From B4-G1 sp964393895 (lineage in GTDB: Bacteria; Chloroflexota; Anaerolineae; B4-G1): a stretch of 64,000 bases of DNA. The DNA lies in NCBI GenBank assembly GCA_964393895.1, contig CAYMWP010000001.1, positions 62,001 through 126,000 on the forward strand. Direction: 5' to 3'. The position numbers were made by a program, and so were the translations under genes. This document shows positions 1 through 8,187 of this stretch, piece after piece. Within the stretch, counting starts at the first letter, position 1. Each line of letters opens with the position of its first letter. The notes under the pieces are model-generated. The model did no database searches. It was not told where the DNA came from and saw nothing but the letters and a program-made list of their open reading frames with translations.

Positions 1-138
1 GAGCTTCCACCACTCCTGGTACTTCGCCTTCTTGTAGAAGAACTCCACGAGCCGACGCAGGATGAAGACGACCGCGTAGATGCCGCAGGCAAACAGTGCG
101 GTCTGCCAACTGAGGAACGTGTCGAGTCCGAAGTCCAT
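1..138 (-). CDS. Small predicted membrane protein (3' end outside window)
   Basis: Only the first 46 residues are visible, starting at an ATG at 138 with a strong AGGAGGT ribosome site at 142-148 that overlaps the stop codon of the gene upstream. Residues 12-27 form a hydrophobic segment (QTALFACGIYAVVFIL) followed by RR and a Lys-rich stretch, which fits one membrane span with a basic cytoplasmic side. It follows the tail-fibre genes, where phages often keep lysis genes, but nothing in the visible part identifies a holin or spanin, so no function is assigned. Confidence 0.72.
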   Translation of the reverse strand, partial: MDFGLDTFLSWQTALFACGIYAVVFILRRLVEFFYKKAKYQEWWKL

Positions 139-146
139 GATACCTC

Positions 147-2831
147 CTAGGTGAGCAGCTGGCCCATCCGCTCAACGTATACCACCTTGCCGGCCGGCGT
201 ACCGGCGATGCCGCCCTGCGCAGCCACGAACAACTTGAATGTTGCCGTCTGGTCGCCTCCAGACGCCGACAAGGCGTATTGTGGAGCGGGCGGGTCGGAT
301 GAGTCAGTGACGACCAACGTGCCGCTGGTACCCACAAACTCAATCTGGATACCCGGGCCGGCCATGTTGAAGTCGCCCCGCACCGTAACGTAGTGCACGG
401 TACCATGAACCAACTTCGTGGCGTTGAGCTCCAACTGCAGGTACCACAGGGCCGTGCCACCGCCCCACGTGCCGTCCACCCGAATGTCTCTGTACGGCAT
501 GTCGGCGTTCGCGACTTCGACGGCCATGGTGTTTGCCGTGACGAACGACACCAGCTCCGTAGACCTGACCCACTGAGTTCTGTTGTCGAACGACGCGGCC
601 CCCATGGAAAACAAGCCGTCCTCCATGTAGACGGGGGTGCCGCCGCTGCGCGACTTGATGTAGTCGACGTTCGCGCGATTGAAGAGGAGCTCTACACCGG
701 GGCCGCCCCGCAGGTCGTGAGAGAACAGAACGTATGTCCCGGGCATGCTGCGCACTTCCGTCACGTCCAGTACGTCGACAAGCGCGGATGGAGTGTCGAC
801 CACGGCAGCGGTAAGCGTGTCCAACACGTCGACGAACGGTGCGGTCAACTTGGCCGTCGGCGGGGTCAATGTGAAGTCGCCATCGCACGTAATGCCAGTG
901 CCCGACCTTGGGGCCAACCCGAGAGTGAACAGGCCGTCGGCGACCAACCCGAGCCCTGTGTCGAGGCGGATGTTCGAGTGCACGTCAATGGGGAGAGTCG
1001 GGTTCATGAAGTCGTAGCGACCGATGTCGTCGACGAACAGCCCGGGTGCCCAGACGTTGCCGTTGGGCATCAACATGCCCTTCGGTATGAGGGGAGTCTG
1101 GTCGCTGGCCGGGTCAACATTGAGGGCCCGACCGCCCCACCACAGCGAGGGGATCGCCTGCCCCTCTGTACCCCACACACTGAAAGGCATAGGCGGTAGC
1201 AGGGGGGTGGCCCCTGCCATGCCCATGAGAGGGGCCTGGAAGTACCCGGACCCGTACAGCTGCACAGCCGGCTGGTGGGAGAAGCCACCAACAAACGCCA
1301 GGTTCCACTCCATCTCCGACACGCCGTCGCTGGTGTAGTGGATGACGTTGTGCAGCCGGTAGGTGACGTCCGTGTCGAGAGAAGCCACCGTGACCTGATG
1401 GCCTGACAAGTGCCGCAGGTAACACTTTCGAGCATTCCCGGCGTTCAGCGCATAGATGACGTACACCCCGGTCTGAGTACCGGAAACGTTCCGAAGCTCG
1501 ATCATGTCAACGCCGCAGCAGATGCCTGTCCGGCTGTCGACACCGACCGTCTTCCAGAAAAAGTCGGCAGAGTCCACGGTGAGCTCGAGCTCGGTGGTGG
1601 TGATGGACCCCGGCGGCGTCGTCCACGAAAGGGTCCCCGCCGCCCCGTCACTCACGCAGGTGTAAAGGAACGGTGCGTAGGAAGATCCGGACGTCATGCC
1701 GAGCATGGTCGTATGGAGGAACCCCGCCAGACCCCGAGCCCTTTGCGTAGCCGTGATGCCGGTGAACGTTCCTCGAGCGCCCACCATCACGAAGCCGGAA
1801 GAGCCTCCGTACTTGGGTGCCGCGTTCACGTCAAGGTTCACCGCGCGCCACATGGCGTCGAACTTGTCGAGGTAGTACTCGCCCGCAGCCTTGTGGCTGA
1901 TGGACAAGGGGGCCGGGCCAGTACGTTCTAGCCAAGAGCCGCCCCCCGGGGTGTCGAGCGTCACGTCGGGGATGCCCCATTCGAGCGCGGCCAGGGACGT
2001 TTGCAACGCGGTCTCGTCCGTCAGGGCCTGCGTCGCTCGATTGTACCGAGAGTTGAAGCCCCCGAAAGCGACGTCGTAGATCGTCGTTTGCCACGGGTCG
2101 TTCCACTGCTGCCCGAGAGCTGCGGGGGCGTGCAGAAGCTTGAGGACTTGCTGCACGGCCGCGCCCACCGCCTCGGTGTTGAACACGGCCAGCCGGCTCA
2201 GATCGCCGCGGCCAAGCGCGCCGAGACTGTTCTTCTTTCCGTAGTAGATGCGGTAGACAGTGGCGGCGTCCCCGGTGACCGGGGCGCTCCACGTAATGTC
2301 GACGCCGGTGCCCGGGGAGAACCCGTTGATCAGGGACCCGGCCCCGATACCGGGTACGAGCCCCGAGGCCACGATGCGGTTGCCGGCTCCGTCGAGAACC
2401 GCAGCGTGGTTGCTGGCGTACACCAACGAGATGTGGTCCAGGTTGCCGGGGGACATAGGAGCGCCCAAGTAGACGGGGCCGGACACCGGCGGAATGGTGA
2501 ACGTAGGGTGCGCGCCAACGGCGGGCGTCCAGTCGACGTACGACGGGATCGCCACGGCCCGATGCATGATGTTGTCGAGGTCGTCGATGCCCTCTGCCAA
2601 CGCTCCGTGGGCCCGGTTGGCGTTGCCGTCGTACGCATCCTCTTTGTCCGCAACGAAGTGCGTGCCTGGATAGGGGTTTGGGGCGATCGGGGGAGCGTTC
2701 ACCGGGGCCTGTGTGAGGCTCCCAGGGGTGTTGTTGATCCACTCGACGACACCGACCTGGGGGATGGGCCCGGAGAAGGCTGCGCGGACGTAGTCGTCGG
2801 AGTCGATGTCGGTGAGCCGGTAGATCGTCAT
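147..2831 (-). CDS. Large beta-rich virion protein, probable tail fibre or appendage (894 aa)
   Basis: First of the very large proteins of the fibre cassette. The sequence is rich in Gly, Thr, Ser, Val and Ala with few charged residues and no predicted membrane span, as expected for a beta-structured fibre. I recognise no named domain. The start ATG at 2831 has GAGG upstream, and the previous gene ends only 7 bases away. The C-terminal 90 residues (beginning near YVTVRGDFNMAGPG) look like an independent beta-sandwich. Position beside proteins with PKD-like, S74 and glycine-array domains supports a role in host binding. The function is inferred from context only. Confidence 0.75.
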   Translation of the reverse strand: MTIYRLTDIDSDDYVRAAFSGPIPQVGVVEWINNTPGSLTQAPVNAPPIAPNPYPGTHFVADKEDAYDGNANRAHGALAEGIDDLDNIMHRAVAIPSYVDWTPAVGAHPTFTIPPVSGPVYLGAPMSPGNLDHISLVYASNHAAVLDGAGNRIVASGLVPGIGAGSLINGFSPGTGVDITWSAPVTGDAATVYRIYYGKKNSLGALGRGDLSRLAVFNTEAVGAAVQQVLKLLHAPAALGQQWNDPWQTTIYDVAFGGFNSRYNRATQALTDETALQTSLAALEWGIPDVTLDTPGGGSWLERTGPAPLSISHKAAGEYYLDKFDAMWRAVNLDVNAAPKYGGSSGFVMVGARGTFTGITATQRARGLAGFLHTTMLGMTSGSSYAPFLYTCVSDGAAGTLSWTTPPGSITTTELELTVDSADFFWKTVGVDSRTGICCGVDMIELRNVSGTQTGVYVIYALNAGNARKCYLRHLSGHQVTVASLDTDVTYRLHNVIHYTSDGVSEMEWNLAFVGGFSHQPAVQLYGSGYFQAPLMGMAGATPLLPPMPFSVWGTEGQAIPSLWWGGRALNVDPASDQTPLIPKGMLMPNGNVWAPGLFVDDIGRYDFMNPTLPIDVHSNIRLDTGLGLVADGLFTLGLAPRSGTGITCDGDFTLTPPTAKLTAPFVDVLDTLTAAVVDTPSALVDVLDVTEVRSMPGTYVLFSHDLRGGPGVELLFNRANVDYIKSRSGGTPVYMEDGLFSMGAASFDNRTQWVRSTELVSFVTANTMAVEVANADMPYRDIRVDGTWGGGTALWYLQLELNATKLVHGTVHYVTVRGDFNMAGPGIQIEFVGTSGTLVVTDSSDPPAPQYALSASGGDQTATFKLFVAAQGGIAGTPAGKVVYVERMGQLLT

Positions 2832-2838
2832 TGCAACC

Positions 2839-3549
2839 TCAGATGCGGAACGTCCAATCGACCTGCAGGGCGATGGCGTTGGTCTTCACGATGGTGTTGA
2901 ACTGGTCGTAGGCGACCAGGTTGTACGGGGGTGCGACCGGGTCAGGCTTCGTCAGTATGTAGTTCGGGTCCGGATCGTCGATGTACAGACCGATCTCCGA
3001 GAGAGGGACGTTGTCGAATGGAGGAACAGAGATCTCGGCCTCCGCGAACAAGCGGGTGTACTTCACGTGCCCTGGGCCTGTGCCGAGCAAAACTGGATTG
3101 GCTATCTGCCCCAGCCACTTCGGGCCCACTGCCGGCGGCGGCACGGGCTGACCGAGAAGGTCCAGCACGACCGGAATCTCGAGCTTGAAGACCAGCGGGT
3201 CGGTGTCCGTCTGCAAGAAGGACTGCGGTTGGTAGTGGCTGAGCGGCGGCACCAAGAACTCCGCGGCCGGATAGATCTGCTTGGAGCCACCGATGCCCAA
3301 GGCCATGTACCTGATGAGAGAGTGCCGACTGTTGTAGTACGGTACGGTGCCGCCCTGACACGGGTCGACGTACACGCCTTCCGGAGGCATCGGATCCGGC
3401 GCCTCTCGAAAGGACATCAGCTGACGAAGCCAGTCGCGCCCCGTGTTCAGGAAGATGTTGTGGCTCTCGTGGACGCGCACGAGCTTGCCGCGCTCTCGGG
3501 CCTCGATTCGAACGTTGACCTTGAGGTCGATGTCTTCGCTGAAGGGCAT
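2839..3549 (-). CDS. Conserved phage tail/appendage protein (236 aa)
   Basis: The ATG at 3549 is chosen over the longer open frame because it shares one base with the stop of the upstream 1294-aa gene (TGATG) and has an AAGGTGAT ribosome site. Residues about 8-42 read as a basic strand followed by HESHNIFLNTGRDWLRQLMS. This His-Asn...GR-W-L pattern recurs near the N-terminus of tail-associated proteins of many phages. A second half rich in Pro and aromatic residues (PPFDNVPLSEIGLYIDDPDP) resembles an attachment region. It is probably a structural partner of the adjacent fibres. The exact role is unknown. Confidence 0.75.
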   Translation of the reverse strand: MPFSEDIDLKVNVRIEARERGKLVRVHESHNIFLNTGRDWLRQLMSFREAPDPMPPEGVYVDPCQGGTVPYYNSRHSLIRYMALGIGGSKQIYPAAEFLVPPLSHYQPQSFLQTDTDPLVFKLEIPVVLDLLGQPVPPPAVGPKWLGQIANPVLLGTGPGHVKYTRLFAEAEISVPPFDNVPLSEIGLYIDDPDPNYILTKPDPVAPPYNLVAYDQFNTIVKTNAIALQVDWTFRI

Positions 3550-6500
3550 CAGATCACCTTGATGGATGCGTACCCAGTATACGGGGGCGGGGGCGGATTC
3601 AAAACCTGCCCGAAGCTCCAGCCGGGTAGGCCGCTGCCGGGAGGCACGCTCAGAGTGGGGTTGCCCAGGTCCAGCACGATGGTGCTCGTGACCGGGTCCA
3701 CGTAAGCCGGGTACACCGGCAGGCCGTAGGAAAAGATGGTGTTGTACTGCACCATCATGGGCGAGGCCCACGCCATGTAGTGCGTGAGCTGGATCTCGTC
3801 GTCAGGGCACAGGTCTTGATAGCCGTAGCCCCACATCAGATCGGGGTTCTCGTACAGATACTTGCCGAAGAGCAGACCCTCGACGTTGGTCCAGTTCGGG
3901 TTACCCGTGCCGACGCCGCTGGGGGAGAGGCGCACCTGAACCGTGTCACCAGAATTGATGGTGAGGGACGCCGGCAGGACGTGGCGCAGCTCGAAGAAGT
4001 CGTTGCCGCCGTGCGGGTTGGTCTGCCAGATGACCGTGAACGGAAGGGTGAGCACGACGAAGCTGTTGACCAGAATGTCGAGGTCGTACGTGGGCGTCGC
4101 CTCGGCCGCCCCATCGAGCTCGAAGTACAACCTGATGGCCTCGAGCTCGAAGTCCCAGGACTCGAGGGGCACAGGGTTCGGGTCCAGGAACTGCGGCCAC
4201 ACGATGGGGGCGTGGAAGCCTCCTGCCTTGTCCAGCCCCGCCATACCGACGTCATGCTGCTCGTGCGTCGTGTACTCCGACTCCCAGCTCGAGTACCAAG
4301 GGGCCGGAGGCCAAGGCTGGTTCTCGTGATGAGTGAAGGTGTCCACGCCGGGCACCGGGGGTGCCGTCAACAGATCAGGCCGTCCATCCGGAGGCGGGAA
4401 GATGGTGACCACGCCGGGATCGCCCTCATTCCAGATGTTGGCCGACCCCCACAAGTCGAAGCATGGGCCGTCGTGCAGCCCGAGCTTGACCGTCAGGGCC
4501 ATGATGTCCGTAATGTCGATGTCGTCGGGCCCGACCTCGTACCGAACCGCAGTAAGGGGATAGGTACGCATGGGCTTGACCGCCAGCGCCAGCTTGCGCG
4601 CCGCCACGGCGCCGGCCAAAGAGAAGGCAGGGCTCTCGATGCGTACGAAGAACTTGTGGAACTTCTCGATCTCCCGAAACACGCCCTGACTGATGAGGAC
4701 CGACATCCACTGCGGGTTGTTCAGGTAGTCATAGACGACCACGCCCGTGGACAGCGGAGCGAACTTCTGGATCGAGTCGCCCTCCACGTACTCGACCCCC
4801 GTCTCCGGGTTGATCTCCAAGTCCAGCCCATCTTGGTAGGTGTAGGATCGGACGATGCCCGTCTCCTCCTTGTCCCGAATCAAGACGCGCGTGCCGGCCG
4901 CGGAGAAGTTGGGCCTGATCTCCTCTATCAGCCCATCTTCTTCCGAGAACGGCAGACCAAGAAGAATCTGCGTTCCGATGCGCAGATTGTACGGCGTGGG
5001 CGCGTGGAAGAAGACGTACCAGAGCCCTTGAACTGCCGACAGATAGTCCAAGTCTCCGGGGGAGGCCGCTTGGATCTTCTCGAGGTCGTCGAGGGTGAAG
5101 TCCGCAGCGACGCCGAAGTTCGACTCGATGACCTGGCGGTTGTCGATGTACGTGAACTCAGCCCACAACCTCGCCGGCGGGGTCGGGTCGTCGACGATGA
5201 TGATGGGGACCGTTGACCCGGGCTCCTCGTGCACGAACACGCTGTCGAAGCGCAGGCACTTACGGTCACGGAACATGTCGATGAAGAAGTCGACGTTGCG
5301 CTGAAGTACCTGGTCTTCGGGCGGGTCCTTGAGGATGACCTGCAGGTACGGCACGTCCAGGATGCGGTCGTTGATCGGCGTGTACTTCCGCCGGAAGACC
5401 GCGATGAAGTGCAGCGTGTACAGGTCGTTGTCGGTGTACGGCAGGTACTCCGTGGGGTCCAAGGCGACGCCGCCCGGCTTCTCCGGAGCCGCACCGAGCA
5501 CGTCGACCTGCAGGTACAACACCTCACCCGTCTCGTTGTTCAGCACCTCGACGAAGGCATTGTCGCCGGCGACCACCAGCCCGCTCCAGAAGTCGATCTG
5601 GGAGCTCGTGGTCGGCCGTGCGATGGTCCAGTCCGGCAGAGAAGGGATGGGCGGGTTGTTGTAAATGGCATCGTACAGAGTCAGACGCGTCACGCCGCCG
5701 ACGACCGAGGTCTTCTTGATTCGGTAGCCCACGCCCTCGAGGATGAGCCAGTCGTGCTCTTGGATGTCCTCGCCGCTGTAGTCCGCGTCCAAGTCGTAGG
5801 TCACACCGCCCAACGGAGGAGGCTGCACTACGCCGCCGGCGCCCGTCAGGAAGCCGGTCGTGTTGTCCATCTTCTTGACTTCGGTCAGGTCGTAGAAGGG
5901 CTCCTGAATGAGCAGGTCGTAGTAGAGCCACTTGCGAACCATCGAGCGCTGGATGTCTCGCAGGCTCTTGTTGTAGTCCACCTGCCACAAAGTGAGCAGC
6001 TGACCAGCGGCGATCTGCGTGATCGCGCTCCACACGGTCTCGATCACTTCTCTTTCTTCTACCAGTGACCAGAAGTCGGACAGGTTGGTCCAGATGAACC
6101 CCACGTTCGGCGTGCAGCCCCGGGGCATGGGGGACTCGCGGACGGCGACCACCGTCACGTCCGGCTCCGAGAAGATGCCGCCGTCGCTGACCATGAGCTC
6201 GAAACGGTAGAAGCCCGGGGCGTCCGGGTAGAAGTGCGGAGTCGGGCTCGAGGGGTCGTCGAGGATGGACTGCTTGAGCACCTTGAAGTACTTGGCGCTC
6301 CAGTTGTCCTCGAGGAACTCGCCGCTGATGGTGATCTCCGTCGCGTTGACGGCGATGATGTCGTAGGCGATGCCCTCGATGAGAAGCACGTCCCCTGAAC
6401 CGATCCCAATCGGCAGCCCCTTGCTCAGGAACTCGTCGTCCATGAGCGTGGTGCTCAGGATGTTCGTGAAGCCGGTAGGGATAGCAAGTGGCTGGGTGCT

Positions 6501-7433
6501 TCCGTCCAGACCCTCGAACACGTACTGGCTGGCCACGGGGCCGTCCGTCAGCCGCCAGTAGTAGATGAGCGGGGAGCCTTCAGGGTCGTAGCTGCCGGTG
6601 CCGTCGAGCTCGCCGAGGGTGCAGAGCTTGATCTCCTGCTCCTCGCCGGCGTCCGCAATCGGCGGCATGTTCGGGGCCATGAACGCGGGAGCCAGACAGA
6701 TGGAGTCGAGGCAGATGTGCACCTCGTGCCCGGCGCTGCCGCGCACGCTGACGGTCGTCGCTTCCGTGTGGCTGCCGACCTGCCCTGGCAGCGGCACGAT
6801 GGCCCGCAAAGCGTGGGTGCCTCCGGGCTGTAGAAGGTCGTCCGTCTTCGTGATGTAGATGAAGACGGCCTGCGTCGTGTCGTTGACCGAGATGCGGAAG
6901 GTGTAGAAAACACCTTCCTCAAGGTGGAACCCGTTGAGCTGCGCGGGGGTCAGAATGCCGATGGGCTGCTCGCCCACGCGTGGCCCCCATCCAATCTGCG
7001 TCTGCGACACGTAGATGCCGACCGAGTTGCCGTCCTCGTCCCACACACCAAACCAAACGTGCTCAACGCTGTTCTCCACTTCCGTGGGGAGGGAGACGAG
7101 CTCGGCCGTGAGCTCGAGCGTCCAGCTTGGGGGCGTGCCCGCCGGCGCCGGAGAGTTCGGGTCCGGAACGTGCTCGATCGTGAGCACCGTGGGGATCGCC
7201 ACGCCGGAAGGGCCGGCAATGCTCCACATGCACAGGTCTTGATCAGGTAGCTTCGTTCCGAAGTCGCCAGAGATGGACACCGGCAGGTACGCCAGGATGT
7301 CCTCCATCTCGCCGCACGGCCCCACACAGTACGTCGTGAAGGGCTCGTGGAACGGGATGTTGCCCCCAGGAAGACTACCCCAAGGGGTCCAGCCCCATGC
7401 CTGGGTACTCCAGCCTGGAGGCGTGCACGCCAT
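3549..7433 (-). CDS. Giant tail/baseplate protein with LamG-like and PKD-like domains (1294 aa)
   Basis: The protein opens with a Trp/Gly/Cys-rich segment. Residues about 105-250 look like a concanavalin/LamG-type sheet (VWFGVWDEDGNSVGIYV, then FYTFRISVNDTTQAVFIYI). Residues about 257-432 carry a PKD-like Ig domain: PPIADAGEEQEIKL, LDGTGSYDPEGSPLIYYWRL and, after an insertion, FYRFELMVSDGG. The remaining 860 residues are mixed alpha/beta with no recognised family. PKD and LamG folds in phage virions typically bind carbohydrate or protein on the cell surface. The ATG at 7433 has AAGGAG upstream and follows the 127-aa gene by 3 bases. Domain calls are from pattern reading; a tail-tip role is inferred. 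Confidence 0.78.
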   Translation of the reverse strand: MACTPPGWSTQAWGWTPWGSLPGGNIPFHEPFTTYCVGPCGEMEDILAYLPVSISGDFGTKLPDQDLCMWSIAGPSGVAIPTVLTIEHVPDPNSPAPAGTPPSWTLELTAELVSLPTEVENSVEHVWFGVWDEDGNSVGIYVSQTQIGWGPRVGEQPIGILTPAQLNGFHLEEGVFYTFRISVNDTTQAVFIYITKTDDLLQPGGTHALRAIVPLPGQVGSHTEATTVSVRGSAGHEVHICLDSICLAPAFMAPNMPPIADAGEEQEIKLCTLGELDGTGSYDPEGSPLIYYWRLTDGPVASQYVFEGLDGSTQPLAIPTGFTNILSTTLMDDEFLSKGLPIGIGSGDVLLIEGIAYDIIAVNATEITISGEFLEDNWSAKYFKVLKQSILDDPSSPTPHFYPDAPGFYRFELMVSDGGIFSEPDVTVVAVRESPMPRGCTPNVGFIWTNLSDFWSLVEEREVIETVWSAITQIAAGQLLTLWQVDYNKSLRDIQRSMVRKWLYYDLLIQEPFYDLTEVKKMDNTTGFLTGAGGVVQPPPLGGVTYDLDADYSGEDIQEHDWLILEGVGYRIKKTSVVGGVTRLTLYDAIYNNPPIPSLPDWTIARPTTSSQIDFWSGLVVAGDNAFVEVLNNETGEVLYLQVDVLGAAPEKPGGVALDPTEYLPYTDNDLYTLHFIAVFRRKYTPINDRILDVPYLQVILKDPPEDQVLQRNVDFFIDMFRDRKCLRFDSVFVHEEPGSTVPIIIVDDPTPPARLWAEFTYIDNRQVIESNFGVAADFTLDDLEKIQAASPGDLDYLSAVQGLWYVFFHAPTPYNLRIGTQILLGLPFSEEDGLIEEIRPNFSAAGTRVLIRDKEETGIVRSYTYQDGLDLEINPETGVEYVEGDSIQKFAPLSTGVVVYDYLNNPQWMSVLISQGVFREIEKFHKFFVRIESPAFSLAGAVAARKLALAVKPMRTYPLTAVRYEVGPDDIDITDIMALTVKLGLHDGPCFDLWGSANIWNEGDPGVVTIFPPPDGRPDLLTAPPVPGVDTFTHHENQPWPPAPWYSSWESEYTTHEQHDVGMAGLDKAGGFHAPIVWPQFLDPNPVPLESWDFELEAIRLYFELDGAAEATPTYDLDILVNSFVVLTLPFTVIWQTNPHGGNDFFELRHVLPASLTINSGDTVQVRLSPSGVGTGNPNWTNVEGLLFGKYLYENPDLMWGYGYQDLCPDDEIQLTHYMAWASPMMVQYNTIFSYGLPVYPAYVDPVTSTIVLDLGNPTLSVPPGSGLPGWSFGQVLNPPPPPYTGYASIKVI

Positions 7434-7436
7434 CTA

Positions 7437-7820
7437 CTACTCCTTGGGGGCCGACGGCGGCTGCTGGGGCTCGACTTCCGTGAAGGTGCCCCTGTCGAAG
7501 TTGTAGCTGTAGTTCTTGGTCTCGGGATCGAGCTCGTACTTGTCGAGCATCGACTTGACCTTCTCGGTGAGCTCGCCATCGAGCTGCAAGAGCTTGGCGA
7601 CCTGCTGGTTGTGGATCGTCTTGGCCTGCTCGTACTGAACGGCCGCTCTCACGACAACTTCACGCTGCTCGTCGAGCGCCTTTTTCATCTCGTCGACGGC
7701 CTTCTTGTCTTTCGGTGTGACCTTCTTCCCGCCGGACGGGAGAGGGGTACCGGGACTCGCAGCCTTCTTCGCGGTCTTTTGCGCCATGGTCTTCCTTACA
7801 CTGCTCTTCTTCTGCGCCAT
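7437..7820 (-). CDS. Small coiled-coil tail-associated protein (127 aa)
   Basis: The start is set at the ATG at 7820, which follows AGGAGGAAGAACAC; an alternative frame extension 11 codons upstream would bury this ribosome site. The N-terminus is Lys-rich (AQKKSSVRKTMAQKTAKKA). Residues about 40-95 form a heptad-like helix with many Gln and Leu, followed by KYELDPETKNYSYNFDRG and an acidic, Pro-rich tail. The same helix-plus-LDPET layout occurs in the 98-aa protein at 37227-37523. It sits between two giant tail proteins. The function is unknown. Confidence 0.8.
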   Translation of the reverse strand: MAQKKSSVRKTMAQKTAKKAASPGTPLPSGGKKVTPKDKKAVDEMKKALDEQREVVVRAAVQYEQAKTIHNQQVAKLLQLDGELTEKVKSMLDKYELDPETKNYSYNFDRGTFTEVEPQQPPSAPKE

Positions 7821-7844
7821 GTGTTCTTCCTCCTGCCGGAAAGT

Positions 7845-7866
7845 TACTTCCAAACAGAAGGAAGTA
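7845..7866 (-). other. Inverted repeat in the leader of the 127-aa gene
   Basis: TACTTCC and GGAAGTA form a perfect 7-bp stem with an 8-base loop between the stop of the 104-aa gene and the ribosome site of the 127-aa gene. There is no U-tract, so it is not a classical terminator. It may be an mRNA processing or stability element, or chance. Confidence 0.3.
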
Positions 7867-7871
7867 CAAGA

Positions 7872-8186
7872 CTAGACGTCGTCGGCCCCGCTGAAGAAGT
7901 CCTCGGTCTTGAGCTTCGCGTACATGACGTCTCGGAACTCACCCGCCGCAAGGGCCGTCCCGAAGTCGGCACCATCGAGCACGATCCGCTGAACGGCGTC
8001 AAAGCCGACGACTTCGTCGGCCATCACGACCTCCCTCTTGCCGCCCGTACGCGCGGCCTGCGACACGTAGGCCATCAGCCTGGCGTACACCTTGCGCTCC
8101 ACCATGTCGATCGTCATGACCGGGTTGATCCGCCAATACTCCACGCTGACTCCAGAGGGGGTCTCTTTTGCGATCTGAAGTGCCAT
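7872..8186 (-). CDS. Small conserved phage protein of unknown function (104 aa)
   Basis: The ATG at 8186 has AAAGGAAC upstream and lies one base from the stop of the 1017-aa fibre gene. The sequence is a soluble alpha/beta mix: MALQIAKETPSGVSVEYWRI, an AYVSQAARTGGK loop, then an acidic C-terminus ending FFSGADDV. No domain recognised. Its position directly after the S74 fibre suggests a fibre accessory or assembly role, which is only inference. Confidence 0.8.
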   Translation of the reverse strand: MALQIAKETPSGVSVEYWRINPVMTIDMVERKVYARLMAYVSQAARTGGKREVVMADEVVGFDAVQRIVLDGADFGTALAAGEFRDVMYAKLKTEDFFSGADDV

Positions 8187-8187
8187 A

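Noticed and set aside
3550..3771. 74-residue N-terminal extension of the 236-aa tail protein
   Set aside because: It lies over the end of the 1294-aa gene in another frame, has shadow-like Arg/His/Pro composition and lacks a ribosome site.
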